From NCBI GenBank assembly GCA_963700195.1, contig CAVOWQ010000033.1:140798-204797 (forward strand): DNA of 64,000 nt, in the 5' to 3' direction. The position numbers and the translations under genes were made by a program. Below are positions 1 through 7,782 of this stretch, in pieces. Below the pieces are notes generated by a model. That model was given only the letters and a program-made list of their open reading frames with translations. It had not been told where the DNA came from and searched no databases. Position 1 is the stretch's first letter. Each line of letters starts with the position of its first letter. The DNA comes from AP-15 sp963700195. Its GTDB lineage: Bacteria > Pseudomonadota > Alphaproteobacteria > ATCC43930 > CGMCC-115725.

Positions 1-157
1 TGCCGCGACGGGTCCATTCGCCGATGAATCGACGATTCTCACGTATTTTTCACGATGAGAAAAAAAAATTTTCACGATGTCTTGTTGCGCCCTCTGAGAA
101 TCTCGCGCTCGTTAACGACGAGCAATTTTGCTCTGCGTGCAATCTGGGAGAGACAAG

Positions 158-544
158 ATGAATTCGACTGAACGGCTAACCCGCGGATCGATCACCCTCG
201 GCTTCCCGCCGCTGCGCCAGCCCAAGCCCGCGACCGTCGACCGCGGCACGGTGCGGCTCGGCGACGGCTGCATCACCGCCGCCTTCCCGCCGCTGCGCCA
301 GCCCAAGCCCGCGACCGTCGACCGCGGCACGGTGCGGCTCGGCGACGGCTGCATCACCGCCGCCTTCCCGCCGCTGCGCCAGCCCAAGCCCGCGACCGTC
401 GACCGCGGCACAGTGCGGCTCGGCGACGGCTGCATCACCGCCGCCTTCCCGCCGCTGCGCCAGCCCAAGCCCGCGACCGTCGACCGCGGCACAGTGCGGC
501 TCGGCGATGGCTGCATCACCGCCGCCTTCCCGCCGCGTCGTTAG
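158..544 (+). CDS. Tandem-repeat small protein (27-residue repeats), unknown function
   Basis: A 128-residue protein starting at ATG 158, chosen because GGGAG lies 7 bases upstream; a longer TTG start at 128 lacks this. After a short head (MNSTERLTRG) it is built almost wholly of a 27-residue unit carrying FPPLRQPKPATVDRG followed by TVRLGDGCITAA. The first copy is degenerate (SITLG replaces the GDGC part), and the last breaks off at FPPRR. Each full unit has one Cys in GDGC and a Pro-rich stretch. No signal peptide or membrane segment is visible. The DUF6065-like gene starts 38 bp downstream on the same strand, so the two may be co-transcribed. I do not recognise the family. A repeat-type ribosomal peptide precursor or a fast-evolving structural protein are both possible. 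Confidence 0.55.
   Translation: MNSTERLTRGSITLGFPPLRQPKPATVDRGTVRLGDGCITAAFPPLRQPKPATVDRGTVRLGDGCITAAFPPLRQPKPATVDRGTVRLGDGCITAAFPPLRQPKPATVDRGTVRLGDGCITAAFPPRR
203..540. repeat. 81-bp in-frame tandem repeat, about 4.2 copies
   Basis: The motif ttcccgccgctgcgcc recurs at 203, 284, 365, 446 and 527, giving an exact 81-bp period. Copies differ by only a few bases (cacggtg versus cacagtg, gacggc versus gatggc), so expansion is recent or copies are homogenised. The period is a multiple of three and keeps the plus-strand frame open. The minus strand is also open through the array, a by-product of the periodicity. Confidence 0.95.
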
Positions 545-582
545 AAACGTATACGGTTACCGCGGAAAACGGAGTGTCAGAG

Positions 583-1326
583 ATGGCGAAGCAGGCTGAA
601 CCGATTATCTGCCGATTCTATCAGCTCATCCCCGACGCTCCGGCTCCGCGGCCGGCCGACCGCTCGGCCGATGGCATGCTTCCGATGCGGGGCTATCGCT
701 ATTGCGAAGCAGTCGCTAGCGCTTCCGCGTTCGGGTGGTACATCTATCCGCCGCTGAATTTCAGCTTGGTGTGGGATGGCGTCGAAATCGCCTGGACTTA
801 CGCAAGCGCAGAGGATTGGTACCCGTTGCGGGGGGCTCAGTTTCCGGGGTTTCGACAATTATTCGAGGAAACAGCACCCGATCCGGTCAAACCTTTGGCC
901 CCGCCTTTTCTGACCGTCTCGCGCGAGCCCGGCGTCGTACAGATCTGGAGCGGCTACCTGGCGCGGACAGCCCCGGGTTGGGCGTTGCTTTCCCGGGGAC
1001 CCGCCAACATTCCCCGAACCCAAGGCTACGAGCATTTCGAAGGCATCATCGAGTCCGAAACCTGGTTCGGTCCGCTCTTTACCAACATTCGACTGACGCG
1101 CACAAACTCGCCGGTCGAGTTCCACGTCCGTTATCCGCTGTTTCAGGTGCAGCCGCTGTTGCGCGAATGTTACTCGCAGGCTTCCTTCGAGGTCGTCGGC
1201 TTGCCGGAAATGAGCGCGGCCGATTGGCAAAGTTTTGAGGCGACTATGAAACCCAACACCGATCAGATGCGGATGCTAGGACATTACGCCGTAGGTACAC
1301 GACGGCGAAGCCGAAAGAAGTCATGA
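583..1326 (+). CDS. DUF6065-like protein
   Basis: A 247-residue protein. ATG 583 is preferred to GTG 574 because GGAG at 571-574 sits 8 bases before it. Visible blocks are YRYCEAVASASAFGWYIYPP near the N-terminus (residues about 40-60), a central VVQIWSGYLARTAPGWALL and RGPANIPRT, then FEGIIESETWFGPLF and a TNIRLTR strand. This order (an aromatic GW block, a GPAN loop, an E-GIxE-x-W block) matches what I remember of DUF6065 proteins, whose function is unknown. The basic C-terminus ends RRRSRKKS. No signal peptide or transmembrane helix is seen. It follows the tandem-repeat gene by 38 bp. The family call rests on remembered pattern only. Confidence 0.55.
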   Translation: MAKQAEPIICRFYQLIPDAPAPRPADRSADGMLPMRGYRYCEAVASASAFGWYIYPPLNFSLVWDGVEIAWTYASAEDWYPLRGAQFPGFRQLFEETAPDPVKPLAPPFLTVSREPGVVQIWSGYLARTAPGWALLSRGPANIPRTQGYEHFEGIIESETWFGPLFTNIRLTRTNSPVEFHVRYPLFQVQPLLRECYSQASFEVVGLPEMSAADWQSFEATMKPNTDQMRMLGHYAVGTRRRSRKKS

Positions 1327-1393
1327 AGGCAGTCTGCGGGTGGTGACCAGGACTCCCCTGCAACCAACCCTGACCCCAAGCGATCCAGAAGAG

Positions 1394-2266
1394 CTAAGGG
1401 GCGACTTTCGGCTGCGCCGTTAACGATGCGGGTACGGCGCTCAACAGGCAGCTCAACAGGATGGCAACGACGCCGAGCCAACTAAGCAAATCGGGAGTCT
1501 CACGGAATAAAACGACACCACCGATAATTGCGATGACCAGACGGAGCAATGTATATGGCCCGAGACTCGAAGCACTCGCGTTTCGTACAGCCACGATTCC
1601 TAGGTACATCCCGATGGGCCCGAATATTAAGACGCCGGACAGCCAAGGCCAGACTTCGGGCTCCGGCAGCGTTGTCATAGCCAGAACCGGAAGGTTGCAT
1701 ATGACGGCAATGGCATTGACGTAGAACATTGTTGTCAAGTCGGAATCGCCTCCGGGGCGTTGCAGATATTTGTTCAGCACGAAAGCGAGGCCGTTGAAGC
1801 TTGTGCCGAGCAAAGCGGCCAGATAAACGATGTTTCGGTCGAGAAAAGCTGGCTTCACGATCAGTAGAGCGCCAACAGTACCGATCGAAGTTGCAATCCA
1901 TCGGAGGGTTGTGACACGTTCGTTCAGGATGAGCGCGGAGAATACTGCAATGTAAGCCGCCTGGGTGTAGGAAATCGCGGTTGCGTCAGCGAACGGCAAA
2001 TGGGCGAACGAGTACATCAGGACCCAAAGGTATAAGACCGACACAAATCCGCGGAGCAGCTGTAGCGGCAGCTGGTCAGTCTTCATCACCGACCAGCCGG
2101 TGTTCCAGGCGAGGAGACCGACCAGCGTGAGCCCGCCCCCGCTACGCAGCAGCGCAAGCTGCATCGCGGAGCCGCGCGATCCGATGTGATGGATCATCGC
2201 AGTCTCGACCGCGAACAGGATCGCCTGGCCGATCATTAGTCCGACTGCAAGATGCTGGTCTTTCAT
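1394..2266 (-). CDS. EamA/DMT superfamily inner-membrane transporter
   Basis: A 290-residue integral membrane protein with about ten hydrophobic helices in two EamA halves of about 140 residues, the usual DMT length. The first half ends with the motif around AISYTQAAYIAVFSALILNERVT; the second carries GPYTLLRLVIAIIGGVVLFRETP, the internally repeated EamA signature with Glu after the last helix. DMT proteins export metabolites such as amino acids; the substrate cannot be read here. A broken DMT fragment lies directly upstream on the same strand, so a relative once stood there. It converges with the DUF6065-like gene. Confidence 0.85.
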   Translation of the reverse strand: MKDQHLAVGLMIGQAILFAVETAMIHHIGSRGSAMQLALLRSGGGLTLVGLLAWNTGWSVMKTDQLPLQLLRGFVSVLYLWVLMYSFAHLPFADATAISYTQAAYIAVFSALILNERVTTLRWIATSIGTVGALLIVKPAFLDRNIVYLAALLGTSFNGLAFVLNKYLQRPGGDSDLTTMFYVNAIAVICNLPVLAMTTLPEPEVWPWLSGVLIFGPIGMYLGIVAVRNASASSLGPYTLLRLVIAIIGGVVLFRETPDLLSWLGVVAILLSCLLSAVPASLTAQPKVAP

Positions 2267-2329
2267 GATTGCTCCCCAGCACGAGCTTTCGCGCGCCCGC
2301 GGCGAGCGTTCCTCGCGCGCTCAGGTTGT

Positions 2330-2556
2330 CCGCTTTCCAGGGCGGCGACCGCGACGTGCCGTCGTAAGCGGGCAACGGTCGACCCTGCAATCCCAGCCAA
2401 ACGAGCAGCGCCGACATGGCGATGAACCCCCGCGACACCGCGAACGCGAAACGATTCATCGATTCGGTGATAAGTTTCACGAACGAAGCTGCTGCCCCAT
2501 GTTCCCGAGATGACGATCAGATTCGCCCACAACCTAGAAGACGGTAAGTCCCCCAT
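2330..2556 (-). pseudogene. N-terminal fragment of an EamA/DMT transporter, frameshifted
   Basis: On the minus strand one frame reads LWANLIVISGTWGSSF, the typical first helix of EamA proteins. A second frame takes over near 2480 and continues VKLITESMNRFAFAVSRG, FIAMSALLVWLGL and QGRPLP, the next loop and second helix of the same fold. The join needs a one-base shift. The similarity then stops in GC-rich sequence next to the intact transporter. I read this as a 5' relic of a second DMT gene left by deletion. It is too short to be functional. Confidence 0.6.
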
Positions 2557-3064
2557 GCGTCCACCCAAAATCAACTTCGACTGCTCATGCACGATACAGT
2601 ATGGGAAAAGCGGCCGGACGATGCGACCGCGGCAGAAACCGATAAAGACGCTGATCAACCGTCCCGATGACGACGGCCAGCAAGAGACGCCGGCCTTCAT
2701 CGCCCCATGAACGAGCGCCTGCGCCTGGCGAGTGCTGCCGACGCCGGAAATCGGCCAACACTCTGCGGCAGCGGTACTCCTCGCGGTGACGCACAATGGG
2801 CTCACTCCATTCGGCGCCGAGGCGATCCGGGCGTGTCGCTGCCTCGGATACGTATGCGATGGGGCACATGCGACCGAGGACACCGTTAAGCAGGCGACCA
2901 AACTGGCAATAAAACCCCTGTTGCTCTCACACGTCACCGGCGTTTACTAGTGTTGGCTAATCGCACCCATGTGATTGTCGCTTGAGCGCGTGTCGCTACT
3001 CGGCATTTGGTGGATCATAGTCGCTCGGCCAGCCCGACGCTCTCGCATTGTTGAGTGCACCCCC
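2557..3064. other. Intergenic stretch without a supported gene
   Basis: Short open frames exist on both strands, but none has a family resemblance, a convincing start or gene-like composition. The stretch lies between a transporter relic and an IS630-type remnant and is probably eroded DNA. Confidence 0.4.
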
Positions 3065-3066
3065 TA

Positions 3067-3242
3067 GTGTGCCGTCTCTGAAACAGGATTACTCTGTGGC
3101 GGGAGCGCGGCGAGCGCCTGTCTGGCAGCATCGATCTTGCGCAGGATGTCTTGGCCCTTGGCTTTCCGAACGTAGCGTCGAGGATTGTCGTTGCGATATC
3201 ATCAACACCAAACCTTGTAATGCTATTTTGGAGACGGCACAC
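3067..3242 (-). mobile_element. 176-bp IS630-type remnant (MITE-like) with terminal inverted repeats and TA flanks
   Basis: The ends are inverted copies: GTGTGCCGTCTC at 3067-3078 and its complement at 3231-3242. Both are bordered by TA (3065-3066 and 3243-3244), the target duplication typical of IS630/Tc1-mariner elements. The inside, read on the minus strand, ends with a frame containing RRYVRKAKGQDILRKIDAA then RQALAALPPQSNP, which resembles the C-terminal tail of IS630 transposases. This is an internally deleted derivative keeping both ends and the transposase 3' end. It could still be moved in trans by a full-length relative. Confidence 0.6.
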
Positions 3243-3306
3243 TAATATGCGAATAGGTCCGCACAAGGCGCTTGCGTCGCGCCGGCCTTGCCGATAGCGT
3301 GGGGCC

Positions 3307-3375
3307 ATGGCAAAAATAAGGGCTATGTGTGGCCCCTGCCCCATGGCGCGATTTTGGTACCGCCGGTACATGTAG
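3307..3375 (+). CDS. Leader peptide upstream of DAHP synthase (Phe-Trp-Tyr control codons)
   Basis: A 22-codon frame, ATG 3307 to TAG 3373-3375, preceded by a GTGGGG Shine-Dalgarno-like run. It ends MARFWYRRYM, so consecutive Phe, Trp and Tyr codons (3352-3360) and another Tyr (3367-3369) lie just before the stop. These are the three end products of the pathway begun by the downstream enzyme. An internal ATG at 3343 could start a 10-residue version. Position, size and codon content fit a ribosome-stalling leader of the trpL type. Translation has not been shown. Confidence 0.6.
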   Translation: MAKIRAMCGPCPMARFWYRRYM

Positions 3376-3432
3376 GCGGACTAGGATCGCGCTTGCGCGT
3401 TTTTCCCGAAGCCGCCCCACCGAGGCGGCTTT
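3360..3432 (+). promoter_or_regulatory. Putative transcription attenuator (competing hairpins) before DAHP synthase
   Basis: Four short segments can pair alternately: CCGCC (3360-3364, inside the leader peptide Tyr-Arg-Arg codons), GGCGG (3375-3379, at the leader stop), GCCGCC (3411-3416) and GGCGGC (3424-3429). Segments 3 and 4 plus flanking AA/TT form an 8-bp stem followed by a T-rich run, the terminator. Segments 2 and 3 can form a 5-bp antiterminator, and 1 and 2 a protector. A second small hairpin, CGCG-CTTG-CGCG followed by five T (3388-3404), lies between. Starvation for an aromatic amino acid would stall ribosomes over segment 1 and favour read-through. Confidence 0.55.
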
Positions 3433-3501
3433 CGTGTTTCATGCTCTTGCTGATCCGAATGTCGCCGATGGTGAAGCGGCTTCCAACCTAGGAGGTGATG
3501 C

Positions 3502-4929
3502 ATGACCAGAGCGGTTCTTACTTCGGGCAACGGATGGTCCCCCGACAGCTGGCGAGGTCTGCCGATCCGGCAGGTGCCCGGCTATTCGGATGAGGCGGCG
3601 CTCGCGCGGGTCGAGGAGACTTTGCATCGGTTTCCGCCGCTGGTCTTCGCCGGCGAGGCGCGGCGCCTCAAGGAGCGGCTCGCAGCAGTGGCGGCCGGGA
3701 AAGCCTTTTTGCTGCAGGGTGGCGACTGCGCCGAGAGCTTCGCCGAATTCCATCCGAACAACATTCGCGACATGTTCAAGGTGCTGCTGCAGATGGCGGT
3801 CGTGCTGACCTTTGGCGCCGGCTGCCCGGTGGTCAAGCTGGGCCGCCTCGCCGGCCAGTTCGCCAAGCCCCGCTCTTCGGATACCGAAACCCAGGATGGC
3901 CGCACCTTGCCGTCCTATCGCGGCGACATCATCAACAGCCTCGAATTCGACGACAGGGCGCGCGAGCCCGATCCTCAGCGCATGGTGCAGGCCTACAGCC
4001 AATCCGCCGCCACCCTCAACCTGTTGCGCGCCTTCGCCCAGGGCGGCTATGCGGACCTGCACCGGGTCCATGCATGGAACCAGGATTTCGTCGCCGACTC
4101 GCCGCAAGGCGAGCGCTACCGGGCACTCGCCGACCGCCTCACCGAGACATTGGATTTCATGGCGGCCTGCGGGCTCAACTCGGAAACGACGCCGCAGATC
4201 CGCGAAACCGAGTTCTATACCTCCCACGAGGCCCTGTTCCTTTCCTATGAAGAGGCCCTGACCCGGATCGATTCGACGACCGGCGACTGGTACGACTGCT
4301 CCGCACATCTGGTGTGGCTCGGCGACCGCACGCGTCAGGTCGACGGCGCCCATGCCGAATTCCTGCGCGGCATCGAAAATCCGATCGGCATGAAATGCGG
4401 GCCGAGTTTGGAGCCCGACGATCTGTTGCGGTTGACCGATCGGCTCAACCCGCAGAACGAGCCGGGCCGGCTGACCCTGATCACCCGCATGGGGGCCGAC
4501 AAGGTCGAGGCGCGGCTGCCCTACCTGATCCGCGCCGTCCAGCGCGAGGGCCGCGAGGTCGTGTGGTGCTGCGATCCGATGCACGGCAACACCGTCACCT
4601 CCTCGAACGGGTACAAGACCCGTTCCTTCGATCGCATCCTCGACGAGCTGCATGGCGCCTTCGCGATCCATGCCGCCGAGGGAAGCTATGCCGGCGGCGT
4701 GCATTTCGAGCTGACCGGGCAGAACGTCACCGAATGCATCGGCGGCTCCCAGGCAATCAGCGAAGCCTCGCTCGCCGACCGCTATTTGACGCATTGCGAC
4801 CCGCGGCTCAATGCGACCCAGGCGCTCGAGCTGGCCTTCGAGATTGCCGAGGTCCTGAAGCGCGCGCGGCAGGGCAGAGCGAATGGCGACGCGGTCGGTG
4901 CCGCCACCCGGCTCGCCGCGGCCTTTTAG
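3502..4929 (+). CDS. aroG: Class II 3-deoxy-7-phosphoheptulonate (DAHP) synthase
   Basis: A 475-residue enzyme of the plant/Mycobacterium type (class II), condensing phosphoenolpyruvate and erythrose 4-phosphate in the first step of the shikimate pathway. Diagnostic blocks are LLQGGDCAESFAEF near residue 75, SYRGDIIN, ENPIGMKCGPS, TLITRMGADKVE, VWCCDPMHGNT and the GGVHFELTGQNVTECIGG metal-binding block near the C-terminus. The start at 3502 has a strong AGGAGGTG site 8 bases upstream. It is preceded by a leader peptide and hairpins suggesting attenuation by aromatic amino acids. A palindromic repeat follows the stop directly. The class is clear; the symbol is generic for this class. Confidence 0.95.
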   Translation: MTRAVLTSGNGWSPDSWRGLPIRQVPGYSDEAALARVEETLHRFPPLVFAGEARRLKERLAAVAAGKAFLLQGGDCAESFAEFHPNNIRDMFKVLLQMAVVLTFGAGCPVVKLGRLAGQFAKPRSSDTETQDGRTLPSYRGDIINSLEFDDRAREPDPQRMVQAYSQSAATLNLLRAFAQGGYADLHRVHAWNQDFVADSPQGERYRALADRLTETLDFMAACGLNSETTPQIRETEFYTSHEALFLSYEEALTRIDSTTGDWYDCSAHLVWLGDRTRQVDGAHAEFLRGIENPIGMKCGPSLEPDDLLRLTDRLNPQNEPGRLTLITRMGADKVEARLPYLIRAVQREGREVVWCCDPMHGNTVTSSNGYKTRSFDRILDELHGAFAIHAAEGSYAGGVHFELTGQNVTECIGGSQAISEASLADRYLTHCDPRLNATQALELAFEIAEVLKRARQGRANGDAVGAATRLAAAF

Positions 4930-4935
4930 AGCCCC

Positions 4936-5021
4936 GTCATTGCGAGGAGCAGCGCGACGAAGCAATCTCGGCCTCAGTTGCGCAATGCCCATCGAGGTTG
5001 CTTCGCTCTGCTCGCAATGAC
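4936..5021. repeat. Palindromic intergenic repeat (GTCATTGCGAG type)
   Basis: The left arm begins GTCATTGCGAGGAGC at 4936 and the right arm ends with its complement, GCTCGCAATGAC, at 5021. The inner parts (GAAGCAATC against GGTTGCTTCG) also pair. This kind of dispersed palindrome is frequent in Bradyrhizobium, Rhodopseudomonas and other alphaproteobacteria. As RNA it forms a long hairpin at the end of the DAHP synthase message. It sits only 4 bp before the next gene's first ATG, so it has replaced whatever ribosome site was there. Confidence 0.75.
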
Positions 5022-5024
5022 AGC

Positions 5025-6152
5025 ATGTATCCTATGGACGACGTTGCGGCGCAGACCGACAGTTATTTTTTGAAGACCAAGGCGATCGTCGGGCATTTCG
5101 GTGACCGCCCGGCAACTTACGCGGTCTTCATGCGCCGTCCGGTGATCTGCGCGCCTCGGTTCGCGGTCGAGTTTCTCGAAAAGATGGCGGCCGAACGCGG
5201 CCAGAATTTCGACATCGAGCTTAGTCACCCCGAGGGGAGTTGGGTCGGCGCCGGCGACCCCATCCTTTACGTGACCGGCTCGCTATTCCATCTCGTCGAT
5301 CTCGAAACCGTGCTGCTGCAGAAGCTCGGTCCTGCCTGCGTCGCCGCATACAATGCTTATGCGATGTGCGCCGATTTGCCGAAGGTCGCCTTCATGGCGA
5401 TGGATGCGCGGCACTGCGCCGGCGCCGAGATGGCGTCGTTGATGGCCTACGCCGCTGCCGTCGGCTCGGCGGTCGCGCAGCGCGAAACCGGCGCAATCGG
5501 TTTTGTCGGCTGCGCCGCCGATGCCACCGCCCGGTTTTTCGGGCAGGAGAGAGGCCTTGGGACGATGCCGCACGCGCTCATCGGCTATGCCGGCTCGACC
5601 GTGCGCGCGGCGGAGATGTTCCGCGAGGTCTTCTCGGACGAGCCGATGACCGTGCTGGTCGATTATTTCGGCCGCGAATTGTCAGATGCCGTCGCGGTTG
5701 CCAGGCGCTTCCCGGACCTCGCCGCGGCCGGCCGTCTGGCCGTCCGCATAGATACGCCCGGCAGTCGCTACTGCGAGGGCCTCGACCCGACCCGCTCCTA
5801 CGAGGTGCTGGAGCGTCATGCGCCGCATGCGATCCGCGGCTACCGCAGCGAGGAGGAACTGCGCCACCTGGTCGGCACCGGGGTGTCGGCCGCGGCGATC
5901 TGGCTGTTGCGCCGGACCCTGGACGAGGCCGGGTTCACGGCGGTCAAGATCGTGGCAAGCTCCGGCTTTGGCCCGGCGAAATGCCGCATGATGGCCGCCG
6001 CAAATGCGCCGATCGACACGATCGGCACCGGCTCCTACCTCCCCGAGCTGTGGAGCGAGACCTACGCCACCGCCGACATCATCGCCTATGACGGGGTGCC
6101 AATGGTCAAGGCGGGGCGCGAATTCCTTTTGCGCCAACGTAAAGACGAATAA
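5025..6152 (+). CDS. Nicotinate phosphoribosyltransferase-family protein
   Basis: A 375-residue protein from ATG 5025 (ATG 5034 equally possible). It resembles nicotinate phosphoribosyltransferase, which makes nicotinate mononucleotide from nicotinate and PRPP in NAD salvage. Visible blocks are the N-terminal QTDSYFLKTKAIV, the DARHCAGAEMASLMAYAA region, MTVLVDYFG, VRIDTPGSRYCEGLDP and near the end TIGTGSYLPE with a final MVKAGREFL. The frame runs open far upstream antisense to nothing, but those residues do not belong to the family. No clear ribosome site is visible because a palindromic repeat ends at 5021. The short form matches bacterial NAPRTases of 370-400 residues. Confidence 0.8.
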   Translation: MYPMDDVAAQTDSYFLKTKAIVGHFGDRPATYAVFMRRPVICAPRFAVEFLEKMAAERGQNFDIELSHPEGSWVGAGDPILYVTGSLFHLVDLETVLLQKLGPACVAAYNAYAMCADLPKVAFMAMDARHCAGAEMASLMAYAAAVGSAVAQRETGAIGFVGCAADATARFFGQERGLGTMPHALIGYAGSTVRAAEMFREVFSDEPMTVLVDYFGRELSDAVAVARRFPDLAAAGRLAVRIDTPGSRYCEGLDPTRSYEVLERHAPHAIRGYRSEEELRHLVGTGVSAAAIWLLRRTLDEAGFTAVKIVASSGFGPAKCRMMAAANAPIDTIGTGSYLPELWSETYATADIIAYDGVPMVKAGREFLLRQRKDE

Positions 6153-6185
6153 CACGGCGCTTTCGGGTCGATACAGCTTTCCCGG

Positions 6186-6221
6186 AGGTAGTGTCTCACT
6201 TGTTAAAGTGAGACACTACCT
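6186..6221. terminator. Perfect 16-bp inverted repeat with 4-base loop
   Basis: Arm AGGTAGTGTCTCACTT (6186-6201), loop GTTA, then the exact complement to 6221. It lies 34 bp after the phosphoribosyltransferase stop and could end its transcript, though no T-run follows. The sequence AAAGTGAGACAC recurs at 22257-22267 inside another inverted-repeat element, so it may instead be two fused insertion-sequence ends. Confidence 0.55.
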
Positions 6222-6313
6222 TCCCGGATGACAAATTCCTGCCGCCCGGCTAAGCTGGCATATTGGGATAAGAAGAGCGGAACAAACCGCCCTAGACGAT
6301 CTGGGAGGTCGCC

Positions 6314-7723
6314 ATGGCAGAAGTTCGCCCGATGGTCGGATCGGCAATACCCGCCAGCCTCGTTCTCGGCCGCAAGCTCGACAGCATCCCGTTCAGCGGC
6401 TACCACGTCCTGATCATTGCCGTGCTGGCTCTCGTCGGCTTTATCGAGGGCTACGATCTGGTGATGACCGGCTCGCTCTTGGTGCTCGCCAAGGGGCCGC
6501 TGCACCTGACCGACATCGACATCCGTTGGCTCGCCGTCGGCCCGACCTTCATGCTGTGCATCGGCGGCTTTGCGGCGTCGACGGTATCCGATCACTGGAG
6601 CCGCAAGGCGATCATGATGATCGGCGTGATCGCCACGACTTTTTTCACACTGCTGATCCCGCTGGTGCAAACCGCCGAGCAGCTGATCATCGTGCGTCTG
6701 CTGACGGGCCTTGGCGCAGGCAGCGCGGTCTCTGCGGCGTTCCCGATCGCCGCTGAATTGATGCCGGCGCAGCACCGCCGCACTTACGGGGCCATCTATG
6801 AGATGGCACTGGCCGCCTCCTTCACGGTGGTGCCGTTCATCGGCGGCCTCCTCGCCGGCAACGAATACGCCTTTCGGTTTCTGGCATTGCCAGGCGGGCT
6901 GTCAATAACCGTCGTGCCGGTGCTGATTTATTTCGTGCTCCCGGAAAGCCCGCGCTGGTACCTGCGCAAAGGCCGGCCGCAGGTCGCTGTCGACATCGTT
7001 AATCTGATCATCCGTCGCGCCGGCGGCCGGGTATCGCCGCTGACGATGGAGGCGCTCGGCGATCACCACGAAGCCGCCCGCGAGCAGCTGCCGCCTTATT
7101 GGGCGTTGTTCGCCCGCGGTCAAATCCGCTGGACCAGCGTCGGGATTCTGAGCGGCGTGTGCGCCGGGACCGCCTATTTCCTGATTTCGGTGCTGCTGCC
7201 GAAGGCGCTGAACGATCAGGGCTTTGCCTTGAGCGCGAGCTTGGGATTGACCTCTATCGTCTATGCGGCAAGCTTCTTTGGAAAGGGTTTCACCGGCTTC
7301 CTGATGGAGATCATCGGGCGGCGTTGGACGATCGCTTATGCGCTCACCGGATCCCTGCCGGGCCTCGCGCTGATGCTGCTGGCGCATCGCGCGGGGGACT
7401 ATGCGGGCGTGGCGATGGTCGCGGGAGGGCTGATCCTCGGCTTCACCGTGCTGTCGGCCTTCACCGCCACCCGCGTCTATCTCTCCGAGCAGTTCCCGAC
7501 GGCGTTGCGAGGGCGCGGCCAGCCCTTCGGCGAGTTGACCGCGCGGCTGTTCGCCGGGGTGCTCGCGCCGTTTCTGATGGAGCCGCACACTGGCTCGGCG
7601 CCGATATTTTTCGGTACGATCTTGGTCGTCGTGGCAATCGGCGCCTTTATCCCGCTGGCCTTCGGCCGCGAGACCGTCGGCCAGCTCGAAACGGTGACCG
7701 AAGGAGTTCCGGCGCTGGCCTGA
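6314..7723 (+). CDS. MFS transporter (sugar/aromatic-acid symporter type), copy 1
   Basis: A 469-residue polytopic protein with about 12 hydrophobic segments. ATG 6314 is preceded by GGAGGT at a good distance. Family marks are GFIEGYDLVMTG in helix 1, DHWSRKAIM as the loop 2-3 motif, PESPRWYLRKGR before the long central loop, and a C-terminal half with FLMEIIGRRWTI, the second copy of the D/E-x-x-GRR motif. This pattern fits the SP and AAHS branches of the major facilitator superfamily, which take up sugars or aromatic acids with protons. The substrate is unknown. The next gene is a paralogue of identical length, 59 bp downstream. Confidence 0.88.
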   Translation: MAEVRPMVGSAIPASLVLGRKLDSIPFSGYHVLIIAVLALVGFIEGYDLVMTGSLLVLAKGPLHLTDIDIRWLAVGPTFMLCIGGFAASTVSDHWSRKAIMMIGVIATTFFTLLIPLVQTAEQLIIVRLLTGLGAGSAVSAAFPIAAELMPAQHRRTYGAIYEMALAASFTVVPFIGGLLAGNEYAFRFLALPGGLSITVVPVLIYFVLPESPRWYLRKGRPQVAVDIVNLIIRRAGGRVSPLTMEALGDHHEAAREQLPPYWALFARGQIRWTSVGILSGVCAGTAYFLISVLLPKALNDQGFALSASLGLTSIVYAASFFGKGFTGFLMEIIGRRWTIAYALTGSLPGLALMLLAHRAGDYAGVAMVAGGLILGFTVLSAFTATRVYLSEQFPTALRGRGQPFGELTARLFAGVLAPFLMEPHTGSAPIFFGTILVVVAIGAFIPLAFGRETVGQLETVTEGVPALA

Positions 7724-7782
7724 CGCGGCGATCGGACACTGAGGCGAGCGGAAAAAGCCGCCGCCAAAATCGGGATGAAGCG

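Noticed and set aside
112..519. Minus-strand frame with its own 27-residue repeat across the tandem array
   Set aside because: An 81-bp period keeps any open frame open on both strands. The plus frame has a start with a ribosome site and is followed by a gene on the same strand.
203..540. CRISPR array
   Set aside because: The 81-bp units are directly adjacent with no spacers, lie in an open reading frame, and no cas gene is present.
4314..5024. N-terminal extension of the nicotinate phosphoribosyltransferase frame
   Set aside because: It overlaps the DAHP synthase gene and the palindromic repeat in another frame; residues are Arg-rich noise.
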